Shown in pieces: positions 12,308 through 22,944 of a stretch of 64,000 nucleotides of DNA. Under the pieces are notes generated by a model. The model saw only the letters and a program-made list of their open reading frames with translations. It ran no database searches and was not told the DNA's origin. Within the stretch, counting starts at the first letter, position 1. Each line of letters begins with the position of its first letter. Source of the DNA: Moniliella sp. 'wahieum' (lineage: Eukaryota > Basidiomycota > Moniliellomycetes > Moniliellales > Moniliellaceae); assembly GCA_003971905.1 (NCBI GenBank), contig RSEE01000003.1:1054001-1118000 (forward strand), given 5' to 3'. Made by a program: the position numbers and the translations under genes.

Positions 12308-13960
12308 TCAACTAGGATTGTATGTTGGGGCCATCTTTCCGCACGCTGGGTTCGGAAGTTGAGCAATGTACTGAGCCACGGACTGGTTTTTGCCAATGGG
12401 CGGGATCACCCCCAATGCAGCTTGTTGAAGGAAAGAGAACTGCATTTGGTTCAACGGCGGCTCCGCTTGGACCATGGAGGTGGAATTCATCACTTTGAAT
12501 GACCAGAAGAAGGAACCTGCTCCCGCAGAGTATGCGGCTGCTTGGGTAGCATAGTATTGCTTGTTCCACGCCGTGTCCGTCGGACCGGAAACGACACAAT
12601 ATTCCGTCTTGACCATCGGAACGGGGAAGCCATCGTAATCAGAAACTTTTTTGCATACCCGCTGATTGATCTCCGTCACGTTGGTCACGGCAGGGTACCA
12701 GGCTGGGTATGGATTGTCATTGATCACGAGCATGGACCCATTCTTCCCTGTTGCAAAGGGTTTCCAGTACGTCGCCGGATTGGAGGCAAAGCCGTGATGG
12801 AAGAACATGCTGTATCCTGCTTTTTGGAGCGTTTGGTACGACCGCTCATAGAATGCCTCAGTCACGTTCAAGTGAGCTGGCGAAGTATTGGAGACACCGT
12901 TGGGCTCATTGACGGGGAGATGGCACTGACAACGGATTTGTAAGGGTTGTAGGAAAGCCAATCGATGAGGGCAGCCAATGTCTGGTCTGAACGGTTTTGG
13001 TTTTCCTGAGTCCACCACGTAGGTGATGTTGTGTTGAGTCCTGAGGATTGGTCCCCCGACTGTTGATGAAGAGATGAAAGTGTTAGGGATATACTATACC
13101 CATAGTGCCATGGAATATAGCGGGAAATGACTTACCTGGGAACCAGGCATACCGTGAAGGTCAATGATGGCGTACATGCGCCTCTTCCAGAGCCAACCAA
13201 GCATGCGGGTGAGGTAGTGCAGTTGGGTTGAGTTGCTGTAGGGCTCGCCCGCTGCGAGAGGAATAAACGGCCAAAACCAATCGGAATCCGGAGCTGGTTA
13301 ATCCCATGCTGGAACATTGTTTCCACTTCGGCCTCAGAGACCCACTGATCGTAATGCTCGCTCAGTACCTGGGACGCATTGGAGCCGACCGTCTGGGTAA
13401 AGTGCCACTCATCCCAGTCGGAGGGAGCATACTGCGTGAACCAGTTTTCGTCGATCCACCGTTCGAGGATAAGCCACCCCCAAGTGATACACCCATGACC
13501 TTTTGCGTATTGTCTGCCCAATTCCAAAACGGCAGGGCAGTAATATGATTGGGGTCGTTACCGCTACTGTCGAGTGGTGCTTTGTCGCCGCCTCCACTTA
13601 CATGGGAGTGCTTATTGTTGCTGAGACCAACACCTAGGCCAACACCGAGGGCTACACCAACGGCAACTAGGACACCGGCCAGTGTCCCCGCTAGCTTTTT
13701 GTGAGCTGCCAGCCAGGACTGAGGCTTTTGACTGGGCCCACCTGGAAGGGAATAGGGATGCTGGGCGCATATGCCATGGAAGTGGGAGTTTCCGATTTGG
13801 GCCCGCCCGTGAGTGCGATTTTGCTGGAGTTGGGACCAAAATCAACCGAGTCGGAGCCCCCCCAGCCAACAGCACTGGGCACACTGCTGGTCCCGGTACC
13901 GGGGCGAGGCATGAGGCGTATCGAGTTGGGCGCCGGGGAGCGGTCGTACGATGTCTCCAT
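12308..13960 (-). CDS. Membrane-anchored GH5 exo-beta-1,3-glucanase
   Basis: A glycoside hydrolase family 5 exo-1,3-beta-glucanase of the fungal EXG type, acting on cell-wall glucan. The ATG at 13960 gives about 90 residues of cytosolic, Ser/Pro-rich tail. A single Gly/Val-rich membrane span follows (LAGTLAGVLVAVGVALGVGL), so it is a type II protein with the enzyme outside. The catalytic domain shows GWLILERWIDENWF, QLRIPIGFWPF, RRMYAIIDLHGMPGSQ, the acid/base motif VNEPNG, and a later VKTEY that probably holds the nucleophile Glu. One intron lies at 13060-13135. Frame changes sit at short runs near 13715, 13480 (GGGGGTGG), 13275 (TTTT) and 12900 (CCCC). The stop is at 12308-12310. Confidence 0.9.
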
Positions 13961-14926
13961 CCTCCAAAGCGTCACTTGAGATGTAAGGTGGAGGGTGGTA
14001 TAAAGGAGGGAGAGAGCAGAAAGCGGCGATTGGCTTGTATCAAGTGTGTACCATCGCTATGAGCGCGTAACTTCGCTCTCGAAAGTGGCTTTCGCTTTAG
14101 CCGACGAGCCGGTGGGCCCCTATAGCACATGCGATCTGTCCTGTTCTACTCTGCTCTCGTGGATGGCTCGGAGCGAAATGGTCCGTCAGAGGCGATGTGC
14201 CATTGCACTAGGAGCAATCGCCAGATGCCCCAATGCAACTGGGCCAGCTACTACCTACTGCAAATCCTGAGAGTGCCCGGGGCATCGCCGCCGCTCATGC
14301 ACCGCCGGTATGCACCGTCAGCAGAAGGCAACAGTGCAGAAGCGCCACACATTGCTGTCAGAACTCGCTTCCTGTTGAGGCCAGGCGATCGTGCCTGTCG
14401 GCATGCCAACAAGACAGCCTGTGTCCCAGCCAGGCGTCAGCATGACTCACAGATCCGTCTGTGGAGCGAGGGAAGGCGAAAGAGGCACCTGAGGGCTGCT
14501 CTCGTTGCGGGGCGCCTGGGCGGGTATGTATCTGATGGGCGTCAGCAGCGGCCAGTCGCGAGCAAGAGCGTCCCGGTGTCCCTCCCGCCTTGGGGCCTGC
14601 CAAGCTGGAGCGGAGAGGAGCGGAGGCAGAGAGACTGGGGTGCTGCCCCATGCTACGATTTTCCTGTCGATTGCATCACACATACATCATGCGTCACCCT
14701 TGCAGCAGATGCTATTTGGCCGCGCTTGCAAACCACGGCCGCGATTCTGTCGCGCTCGACCCCCCGCTGGCTCAAGTCGCTCGCCTGTTGCTCCATCTCG
14801 CGCAACCCTTTAGCTGCTAGCACACACTCACGCGCGATATAGGGCTCGGACCCGACATCAGCAAAACACACTGGCGCCTGCGAGGCACAGCAGCAAGGAA
14901 AAGGCTATCAAGGTCATCGGTTGCAT
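13961..14926. other. Spacer, promoter side of the glucanase
   Basis: The first part is upstream of the glucanase start and the rest is the 3' flank of RPN5. A 237-codon plus-strand open frame (14129-14842) has no domain and reads as GC-rich noise; I do not call it. Confidence 0.45.
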
Positions 14927-16549
14927 TTAGTTCTCCCGCACCACCAGCCCCGCACGGTGCACGGCAAGCTCCTTGCCAATCAGGTGCGATGTGCGCTCTA
15001 CCAGACCCAGCAAACTGCCCAGGTCCGACGTCCAGTCGTTGAGAATGTCCACCTGCTGCTTGGGAGGCTCAAAGGACACCACTCCGTTTGGCCGGTCGAT
15101 CCGAGCAAACAGCATCTTGCTCGCCACCAGGTCTGCCAACGCCTCTTCCGCCTTGGCTTGCTCCAAGTCCAGCAGCTGGCCCAGCCGAGAGAGCGTAATG
15201 CGCGTGTAGTACTTGCTAACCACGCGGATGTTGTGCTCGACCACCCGCTTGTGCAGGATTTCCCACCGCGCCGTCCCATCGGCTCCAGGGCCAAACACCG
15301 GCGAGACTCGGAGGATAGGGCTGTACAGCTCCTCGATCCCCGGCCAGCGCATGAGCTCGGGGGTGGTAAAGCACTTGAGCAGGTTTCTGCGTCCAAAAAT
15401 TGTCAGTCAACGTTCCTCTCTAATGGTCGACAAGGCAAGGGTGACATACCGGTGCTCAGGACCTTGTCCAAGTCATCCCCCGCTTCCACACGAGCCATCA
15501 GATCACTTTGCTCATTGTCATACTGCGACAGGACGAGATAGACGACGATGTTGCGCAGAGCTTCGGCGGCAGCAGTAGGGTCATCCTTGACTGACGGGGT
15601 GTTGTAGATTTCGCGGTAGTACTTGCACACATCCAGATACTTCTTTTCGTGCACGGCATAGAGCACCATTTGCTGGTAGTAGTCCAGCTTCAGATCCTGC
15701 TGGTCCTTGTCGTCAAAGAAACGGATGTTGATCTTCCGCGAAACAATGTTCATACGCGTAAAGTCGCTGCGCTCGTAGTTCAGCCGCATCTGCTCCAGAA
15801 TAAACTCCACCTTCTCCCCGTTCCATGGAGCCAAACGTCTCGACCGCCACCTCCTGCAACGTGTCAGCGGCCTGGTTGATCTCTCCTTTGGCCCGCAGAA
15901 TATCGACGAGCATCTTGGTCACCCGTGCCCGCTCCACCTCGACAAGATTTTCCCTTCGGTGATCGTTCGCAGCGTTTCGACCAATTTGAGACGATTGTCC
16001 GCATCCAGATGCGCATCCCCAATCTGTTTACCTTCGTTCATCAGTTCAGTGATCTTGGGGTGCTCTTGGCCTTGCCGATCAATCTCTTCTTCCCGAGTCA
16101 CAGGCAGTCCTGTCTTCTTTGGCTTCGTCTCCTCGTCTGCGTCCGCTTTGTCAGCGGGAGACTCCTCCTTGGGCTCCTCGACCATTTTGACATCCTCCAC
16201 CTGCTGCTCCGACGCTGGCTTGAGAAAGGCCATGGCGAGTTGGACCATGCGGGCGATAGCAGATTTGAGTTGGCCATGCTTCTTGCTCAAGGACACAGCC
16301 GTTTCACACAGCAGCTCCCAATCCGTGTTGCTCGGCGAGGGCGTCTCCCGGATCAAGAGGAGCGAAAGAAGAAGCAAGCGGGTGGTGCTGGTCAGTCCGC
16401 CGCATTGCGCGCCTGCTTCTCCAAGGCACCAATCTGCTCCAGTGCGCTGTTCAGACGACCAGCCTTGGCCTCAGAGCGCACGTTAGGGTGAGAGCATCGA
16501 CCTCCTTGGAGAAGTCGGCTTCTTGTTTGCGCTGGACAGCATCAGACAT
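14927..16549 (-). CDS. RPN5: 26S proteasome lid subunit RPN5
   Basis: RPN5 (PSMD12) is a PCI-domain subunit of the 19S lid. The ATG at 16549 starts MSDAVQRKQEADFSKEVD, then NSALEQIGALEKQARNAAD and LLCETAVSLSKKHGQLKSAI. A Lys/Glu-rich insert of about 50 residues (EEPKEESPADKADADEETKP) interrupts the helical repeats. Next come VTKMLVDILRAKGEINQAAD, EFILEQMRLNYERSDFTRM, VYLVLSQYDNEQSDLM, and the PCI winged helix with TRITLSRLGQLLDLEQAKAE. An intron lies at about 15362-15462. Frame changes occur near 16480, 16400, 15955 and 15830. It ends at 14927 and lies on the same strand as RPN2, 5 kb away. Confidence 0.94.
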
Positions 16550-17165
16550 GGCAAGGGATGGAGGCGGTTGGTAGTCAAGCAGGCCCGCAGGCCTCCTCCG
16601 TCCAATGGTCTACTGGGCAAGTCAACGCGTAACCCCTCGGGCGGAAATATGCCTTTTCCGCCATCCTTGCGAGTGAAAGTTTAACATCTTCGACCATCGT
16701 TGTTCATTTGCATCACTCAACTCTCCGCAACTCAATCGCACCTGGTTTCAAAAATTTGAAACCCAACAGGTGCCCAGGAACATATCAGGTGCGTAACTCG
16801 ACAGGACAGTGGCTGGGGGAGGCGTAGCCAAAAGAGGAATGGGCAGGCGTAGCCAAAGAGGAATGGGCAGCATTGCTCCGTTTCTCATGGTCCCACCTCC
16901 TCGACCCAGCAAAGGGAGAAGCTGCGTGAACTGCAAGTGGTTCAATTCAATATCCAGCTCAAACTGGTACGCTTTCGACTTTTCACCATGTGGCAGGTGT
17001 CCTGAAGGCAAGGATTTGTCAGGTGTATAGAGACGATCGACAACATGAAAAGCAACATACCTGGAGATACCTGGCCTGGGAGGGTATCGGGGGGGTCGCT
17101 TCCGTCACCAATGCGCGAGAGGTGGTGGTGGTGAGCCAAAGAAGAAGGTAAGTGGATGTCAGGTT
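16550..17165. other. Spacer between kinase end and RPN5 start
   Basis: This holds the RPN5 promoter and the kinase 3' flank. It carries a tandem duplication at 16821-16869 and otherwise nothing recognisable. Confidence 0.5.
16821..16869. repeat. 25-base tandem duplication
   Basis: The unit GGCGTAGCCAAA-AGAGGAATGGGCA occurs at 16821-16845 and again at 16846-16869. The only difference is A4 versus A3 in one run, so the copies are recent or the A-run is a sequencing error. Confidence 0.85.
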
Positions 17166-18606
17166 TCAATCAGGCGCATGGGGGAGGGTATGCCCATAGC
17201 ACGTACCGTTCGCCTGCTGCGGTAGACGGAAGGAACCAAATGTATCTGGGTGAGCAGGGAGGGGTTCTTCCTGAAACCAAGGATGGCGTAGAGCCTCTTC
17301 AGCAGTCAAACGTTGAGCAGGATCGTAGGTAAGCAATCCTTTGAGTAAACTCAGACCTTTGTCTGATAAGAGGGTAGATCGGAACTTTGTTCGTAACTGG
17401 TTCCCCATAGTCGCAGGTTGTGGGGCGATCCGGCTCGCATGGGCCAATCGTGTAAAACCAGGCCAGGTAGATGGGGTTGGGGTCCAAGCAACCGAAATAT
17501 TCGACTGGTTTGGTCCGTCGCGTTGGATCCCGCAAACAATGGTTCCCGCAGCAACAGTTACCCAATACGCATCCTACGCTCCAAAGGTCAAGAGAAGTAT
17601 CATATTCTCGTGCACCAAGTAGGAGCTCTGGAGCTCGGTACCAAAGCGAAACGACATTGAGCGTCATCCATTTGGCGGTGGTGGGTCAGAAAATTGTCGT
17701 GCAAGGCCAAAGTCAGCCAATTTAATCTGCCCTTGGTTGGACAGGAGAATGTTGGAGGTTTTGATATCGCGATGAATAAGCCAGTTGTAATGCACAGCGG
17801 CAAGGCGGACAAGAGCTGCTGCATCATCGTCTTGATTTCCGATACTAGGAAAGGCGTGCGCATCCGGCGCAACAGGGTGTATAGATCATGCTCGACGAAT
17901 TCCATGACGAGGTAAATTTGGGACACGCCGCTCCCCTACAACCACCTCACGGATCTGGACAATGTTGGGATGGAGGGACTCGGTCAAGGCATGAATCTCG
18001 CGTAGGCTCGTAATGGGGAAGCCATTCCCATCATTCTCGTCCAACTTGATCTTCTTCAGCGCCACTATCTCCCGTGTCTTGCGGTTCCGGGCACGGAAGA
18101 CAACACCATAGGAACCCTCTTGAATCTTGTTAAGCTGCTGGTACCGGTTCACGCTCAGGCATCCGGCAATAACTGGGTGGGCCGTTCGGGCGGGCAACCC
18201 TGCCGAGGGCGGCGCACTTGGAGCAGGACTGGAACAAGAGGGCAACTGATGACCCTGATTCGATGGCTCGATAGGGCGAATGAGCTGGGAGGATCGGGCA
18301 CCAGGCAAAGGTGAGACGGCGCGCCGCTTTCGGTGTGGTCGCGGGGACGCGGGACGGGGGGGAGTGAGGAAGAGAGGCATCCCAATGGGACGATGATAAC
18401 GCTTCCGGGGCCTGAGAAGAAATGGAGGCGGCAGATGATCCATCGGCATCGGCTCCAGCGTCCATCCTGCGACGGAGCGGTAAGGTGATTGAGCGATGCG
18501 CAAGGTAGGATGGGCGTGGTGGCACTGAGATTTTTCGGGATGAGATGGAGCTGCTGGCAAGCGAAATGGCGGGAAAGACTCGGGCGGGAGTTGTATCTTT
18601 TTGCAT
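17166..18606 (-). CDS. CDK10/CDK11-type protein kinase (PITSLRE)
   Basis: A cyclin-dependent kinase of the CDK10/CDK11 group, whose members act in transcription and splicing. The ATG at 18606 opens about 170 residues of Ser/Pro/Arg-rich tail. The kinase domain begins [19 protein letters not shown] (Gly-rich loop), VALKKIKLD (ATP-binding Lys) and the signature PITSLRE in the C-helix. It continues with [16 protein letters not shown], catalytic [17 protein letters not shown], and the activation segment [17 protein letters not shown]. It ends with [20 protein letters not shown] and a short tail. PITSLRE favours CDK11 over CDK10, but the short length fits fungal CDK10-like enzymes such as Ppk23. 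Frame changes occur at about 18320, 17925 (G4 for G3), 17810, 17670 and 17570. It is divergent from the K+ channel. Confidence 0.88.
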
Positions 18607-18645
18607 GTTTCAAAAGGGGAGGCGGCCAGCTGCCGCGGCCTGAGA

Positions 18646-18890
18646 TCAACGTTCAACTTGAACCTTGAACGTTCAACGTTCGACTGAGATCTGAGAGCGA
18701 GCAATATCAGCATCGGCATAAAAACGTACGATGGCAGTGTACGTAAGCACAACCATTGAACGTTGGTTAATGACGTTAAACGTTACGCGTTAAACGTTAA
18801 TGGTTGAACGTTGCACGTTCAATGAATTGGACGTTGTTGAACGTTGAACGCTGCACGTTCAATGAATTGGACGTTGTTGAACGCTGCACT
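18646..18890. repeat. AACGTT heptads and a 40-base tandem repeat
   Basis: From 18646, TCAACGT/TGAACGT heptads start at 18646, 18653, 18666 and 18673. From 18750 there is a dense patch of ACGTT words. It ends in two tandem 40-base copies, 18811-18850 and 18851-18890, nearly identical over their first 36 bases. All of this lies between the start codons of the kinase (-) and the channel (+), so it sits in a shared promoter region. Confidence 0.85.
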
Positions 18891-19078
18891 CAAATGATGA
18901 CCGAGGAGCGAGCCAGCATTCCGCGGACACTTGCTTGGTAACCCCAACCAGTCTCCGCGGCACCACGCCGCATTCCAGTGCGTCTGCCGCGAACCGTGAA
19001 GCTTTAAGGCTCTCCCATTCGGTTCCTCTTGTTTCGCCGCCATTGCCGTCGCCCCTTCCGCCGCCACCCGCCCTCCAC

Positions 19079-22000
19079 ATGGCAGATGGCGCCGCGGTAG
19101 CTATGCCCAGTGCCATCCCTCGGCGCGACCCGCGCCCCATGCCCCTCCCGCCGCTCCCGCCCGGGCACACACGCGCCCCGCCCCCGTGGCCTTCGTGAGC
19201 AGCTTGATCCATTCCATTGGCCTGTTCCTCCTCAGGGTCATTCCTGGGATTTCCTCGGCCATGATGGATGAGCCCACCAGCTCCAAGGACCGGGACCAGG
19301 GGCCGTGGCACTGCTTCCGTGTCTACTTTGTACGCTGGCTGATTGGTGTCGTTATCTTTACCGGCAACATATCCCAGCTACTTGCTGCCCTCATCGCCCC
19401 CGTCTCGACGCTACTCGTCATCCCAGCCCTCTCCCAGCCATGGTTTCGCCTCCGCCATGGCACTCACTCGGAAGTACCCGACACTGCCGTCAATTTGGTC
19501 CTGTCAGCGATTAACCTGTTCACCAACACCCTTGCCAACGCGTTTCTTCTCGTCCGTTTTTCTGTCATTGATCGCCACATTTGGAAGATCGCCATCCGCA
19601 TCTCCCTCTTCTTGTGGATAGTGAATCTGGGCTTTGCGCTTGCCAACTTAGCCGTCTTCTCCAGTGGATCCTACCGCAATAGGGACAAGTACGAGTTCAT
19701 GGAAGGGTATGCTTATTCATTCCCCTTTTGCCTCCTTTCATTGCAAACTAATCATCCCTCACCAGATTCTGGTGGCAGTATTCTCCTGCATCGCTGCAGG
19801 GGCCGTGACGCTCCTACTTCTTTTTCATTATACGGTTCGCTTTGGACTGATGGCATATCAAATTCGCCAAGAAGCGGTTCGTGTTAGCGAAGCGGCTGCC
19901 GCCAACGGTGCCGAACCACATGCTCATGCAAATTCATTCGCACCAGGCACCACTCATGACCCTCAGGTCAATCCCGGAACACATCATACCCATTATATAC
20001 GGCTGCACCACAAGCGCCTCATCCAGCGACAAGCGATGGAAAAATGGGAGCTCCAACAGCGTGAGCGGGATACCCGTCTGTCGACCGAGGGCGGACCTTC
20101 CTTGTCTCTCAGGCGGCCTTGTTTTTTCGCTGGGGATATTTGGCTTCATGTTCAGTCGCCTCGAGCATTGGACTTTCTATAATGGCGTTTACTTTTTTCT
20201 CGCCGCCACGCTCACAGTTGGGTATGGCAACCCGGATCCGACCCAAACAGCGTCCAAAGTACTGCTCTTACCAGCCGTCCTCATTTCGACCATGTTACTG
20301 TACAACCAAATCGGTACTATTGTTGGTGTTCTCGACCGGTTGCGCAGCAATCGGAAATGAAGTGGCGACAAGCGTTTGAGCTGCGAGTTGAGAGGGACCA
20401 AGACAAAATCATTCACAAGATCATGGGGCTTCCGTTCCAGAGCTGCCGGAACCGACACCACCAGCCCCTGATTTGCATTTCTTTCGCTGGTGCCAATCCT
20501 TGTATGATCACTGGAGTCATCATAGCGACGACCCGATCCAAGCGGAAAAGTCGATCTCCTCGTCCCAACCCACCTCTTCTGGAGAACCTGGGCGTGGCAC
20601 GAATTCTGGGCTAACCATGGGGCGAACCCTGTCCATTTCCATCCCGCTTTGCCAGATGAGTGGCCACCAAGCCCACGGGAGGAGGAGTTGATGCAGCGCG
20701 AGATTCGCCATCTCAACGCTCTTACTGACCGAGAAAACGCCGAACTGGCTTCAACTGACTTGGCGTTCAGCGTTATGCTCATGGCTTCCTTTCTCGTCAT
20801 TGGTGCTGGTATCTTTCATACAACTGAGAATTGGTCGTTTGGGAATGCGCTTTACTTTCGTACATCTCCGTTTTGACCCTTGGCTTTGGCGACTTTGCTC
20901 CCAACTCGGCGGCCGGGAGGGTGGTTTGGTTCATCTATGCGCTAACAGCCGTCCCGATTGTCACCTCGTTTGTTGTCCAGACTGTGGCCAATCTGGTGCA
21001 TTCTGCTGCACAACGGTTTTCGGCCGCTCAGCATTTGAAAGTGGTCCAAGTCATGCGCCAAGCAAACGGCTTGCCCCCCCCCCCGCTCCAGTCGCTAGCC
21101 AGGGCACCCTCCTTAACCGTTTTCACCATCAACTCAACCACGAGTTTGAGCGCTTGTTCGGTGAGCGTGATTTCACAGTGGAACATGACCCGGACTATGA
21201 AGAAGATGATTCCCCTCCTGATGATCCCGGCCCTGACCAAGACCCGCCACCTCGTCCTCAGTCAGAGAAGCCCGATGGACTCCCTGAGTTGGACGACGTC
21301 GTGCCAAATTATGAGACCAATCATCCTGTCCACACCACTCATGTTTCGTCGGGTTCCACGGTATCCGATTCAGGCACCCTTGATGGGGAACCTTCGCGCC
21401 CGCCCCACTCTAAACGCAAGGATTGGGGCTTCCAAGCATTCCCTCCCCCATAGTTCCTCCTCCCAGCGACCTTCCACATCTCCCCCTCCGCCTAGCGCAC
21501 CCGCGACGACCGGTCCCGGGCAGCTGGAGTTCGACTCGCTGGAACGGTTGATCTATTCCCAGCACATGCTGTTGGATGACATGGTGGATACATTGTATGC
21601 CATGGACGGTATGGTGCGCAACATCCTTGCGCACCCTTCCCCATGGCGGGGAGGCTTGGACCGTGCTCCGAGCCGACATGATCCTCTATCGCCGTACGAT
21701 CAATATTTGGACCAAGTAGCAAAGCGCGTGCATGAGGGCAAATTCACCGAGGTCCCCAAACCTGTTCCTGAAAAGCGAGAGTATGCGTCGCCATCCAACC
21801 AGGCGCTGAATGAGATTTCAGACCCTTCGGCTGGTCTATTTACACCGGAAGTGGTGTCTAACCCGGCCAAAGCGGCGGGGGTTGCCGTCTCACGATACGG
21901 CTCGCAGGCAGAGTCCAAGTTGGCTCAGATTCGCAATCGGATGGCGCTCCTGATTCCTGCGCACGTTGCGACCGAAGGCGAACCGACGATGGGCCATATC

Positions 22001-22117
22001 CACCGCTTCCGCGAGGCGACGGCCCGCTTGGCTGTGTTTGGCGAGGAACTGGACCGAGTGACCGAGGCTGAGGCCACTCTCCGCCGAGGCGAGGGCACGC
22101 ATGTCTTTCTCCCGTAG
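19079..22117 (+). CDS. TOK1: TOK1-like two-pore outward K+ channel
   Basis: A plasma-membrane potassium channel of the fungal TOK family (8 spans, two pores). The ATG at 19079 gives a Pro-rich tail; spans follow at RWLIGVVIFTGNISQLLAAL, VNLVLSAINLFTNTLANAFL, IAIRISLFLWIVNLGFALAN and, after an intron at about 19708-19784, VAVFSCIAAGAVTLLLLFHY. After a charged loop, pore 1 reads FFLAATLTVGYGN and pore 2 YISVLTLGFGDFAPNSAAGR, then SFVVQTVANLV. Pore 1 has Asn where most K+ filters have Asp. The long cytosolic C-terminus is acidic and Pro/Ser-rich, then helical (LDDMVDTLYAMDGMVRNI). Frame changes occur near 19190, 20110, 20355, 20480, 20870 and at a C10 run at 21077-21086. The protein may continue past 22117 in another frame (to about 22330). 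Confidence 0.9.
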
Positions 22118-22944
22118 TCAGAACCAAGATGCCGAGGCAGTAGGACGCCATGCCACACCTGCGCCCGGAGTGGCCACAAGCCAAGAATTGCCCCCTGATC
22201 TTGTGCTGCGCGAGCAGGAGAACATGCATCACACTTACCATGAAATCCGCCGGCGCCATACTTCTTTCACCGGCACCGATCCCCTGCTTTTCCCACGGCG
22301 CGCACTCTATGGGATTTGTTGGAACATCCTCTCGAGCCATCGCCTGCCTCCCCGTAATAGGGGGGGGGTAGATGGCACCGCCGCTCTCCGAGACGTCGAC
22401 TCAGTGCTAGAATGGTTGGTACTGACCTCTCTAGCTTTGATGGCGAACCTTTTATTTATCCTTGCGCCACCTCTTTGTTCAGTCTATGTTCCCTTTGCAT
22501 CTGTTGGACGCTACCAGCGATCTACACGTCTCCATGGTCTATCATTCTTGTTGCATGTGCCACCGTCTTGTCTATATCGCGTTTACTTCACTGTTAGGTA
22601 GTATGACCGACAGATATCATATGTGTTTTTGTCGCCCGTATCCGATTCCTGCTGAGAAAGGGCAAACATGTGAGCTAATGAGTCCTAGCGCCGGCGTCAT
22701 GACGCACGCGCCATGTATGCCAGCACATGTGCAAATCCATTGACATAATCGACATAATCCACGTTCCCGGCAGCGACAATGTTCGGCAGTCCGTCTACAG
22801 TGTCCAACGACAATCAATGAATGACATCCACCATTCCGACTCTGGCTCTAACTGTAAAATGTAGCAGTAAGGATAAGGGTTTTCGGAGCAAAAGCTCAGA
22901 TGGACAAGGGAACGGACACGAAAGAGTCATTCGCTGCAGGTGCC
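22118..22944. other. Possible channel tail, then spacer
   Basis: From 22101 a plus frame reads SFSRSQNQDAEAVGRHATP and LREQENMHHTYHEIRRRHTS, similar in style to the channel's C-terminal tail. It ends in a G9 run near 22360. After that I see no gene until the methyltransferase, which ends on the opposite strand, so the two genes converge. Confidence 0.4.

Noticed and set aside
13961-13975. Glucanase start at 13975
   Set aside because: The codon there is GTG; the first ATG in frame is at 13960.
14129-14842. 237-codon plus-strand open frame
   Set aside because: No recognisable motif and overlapping open frames on both strands of similar quality, as expected of GC-rich spacer.
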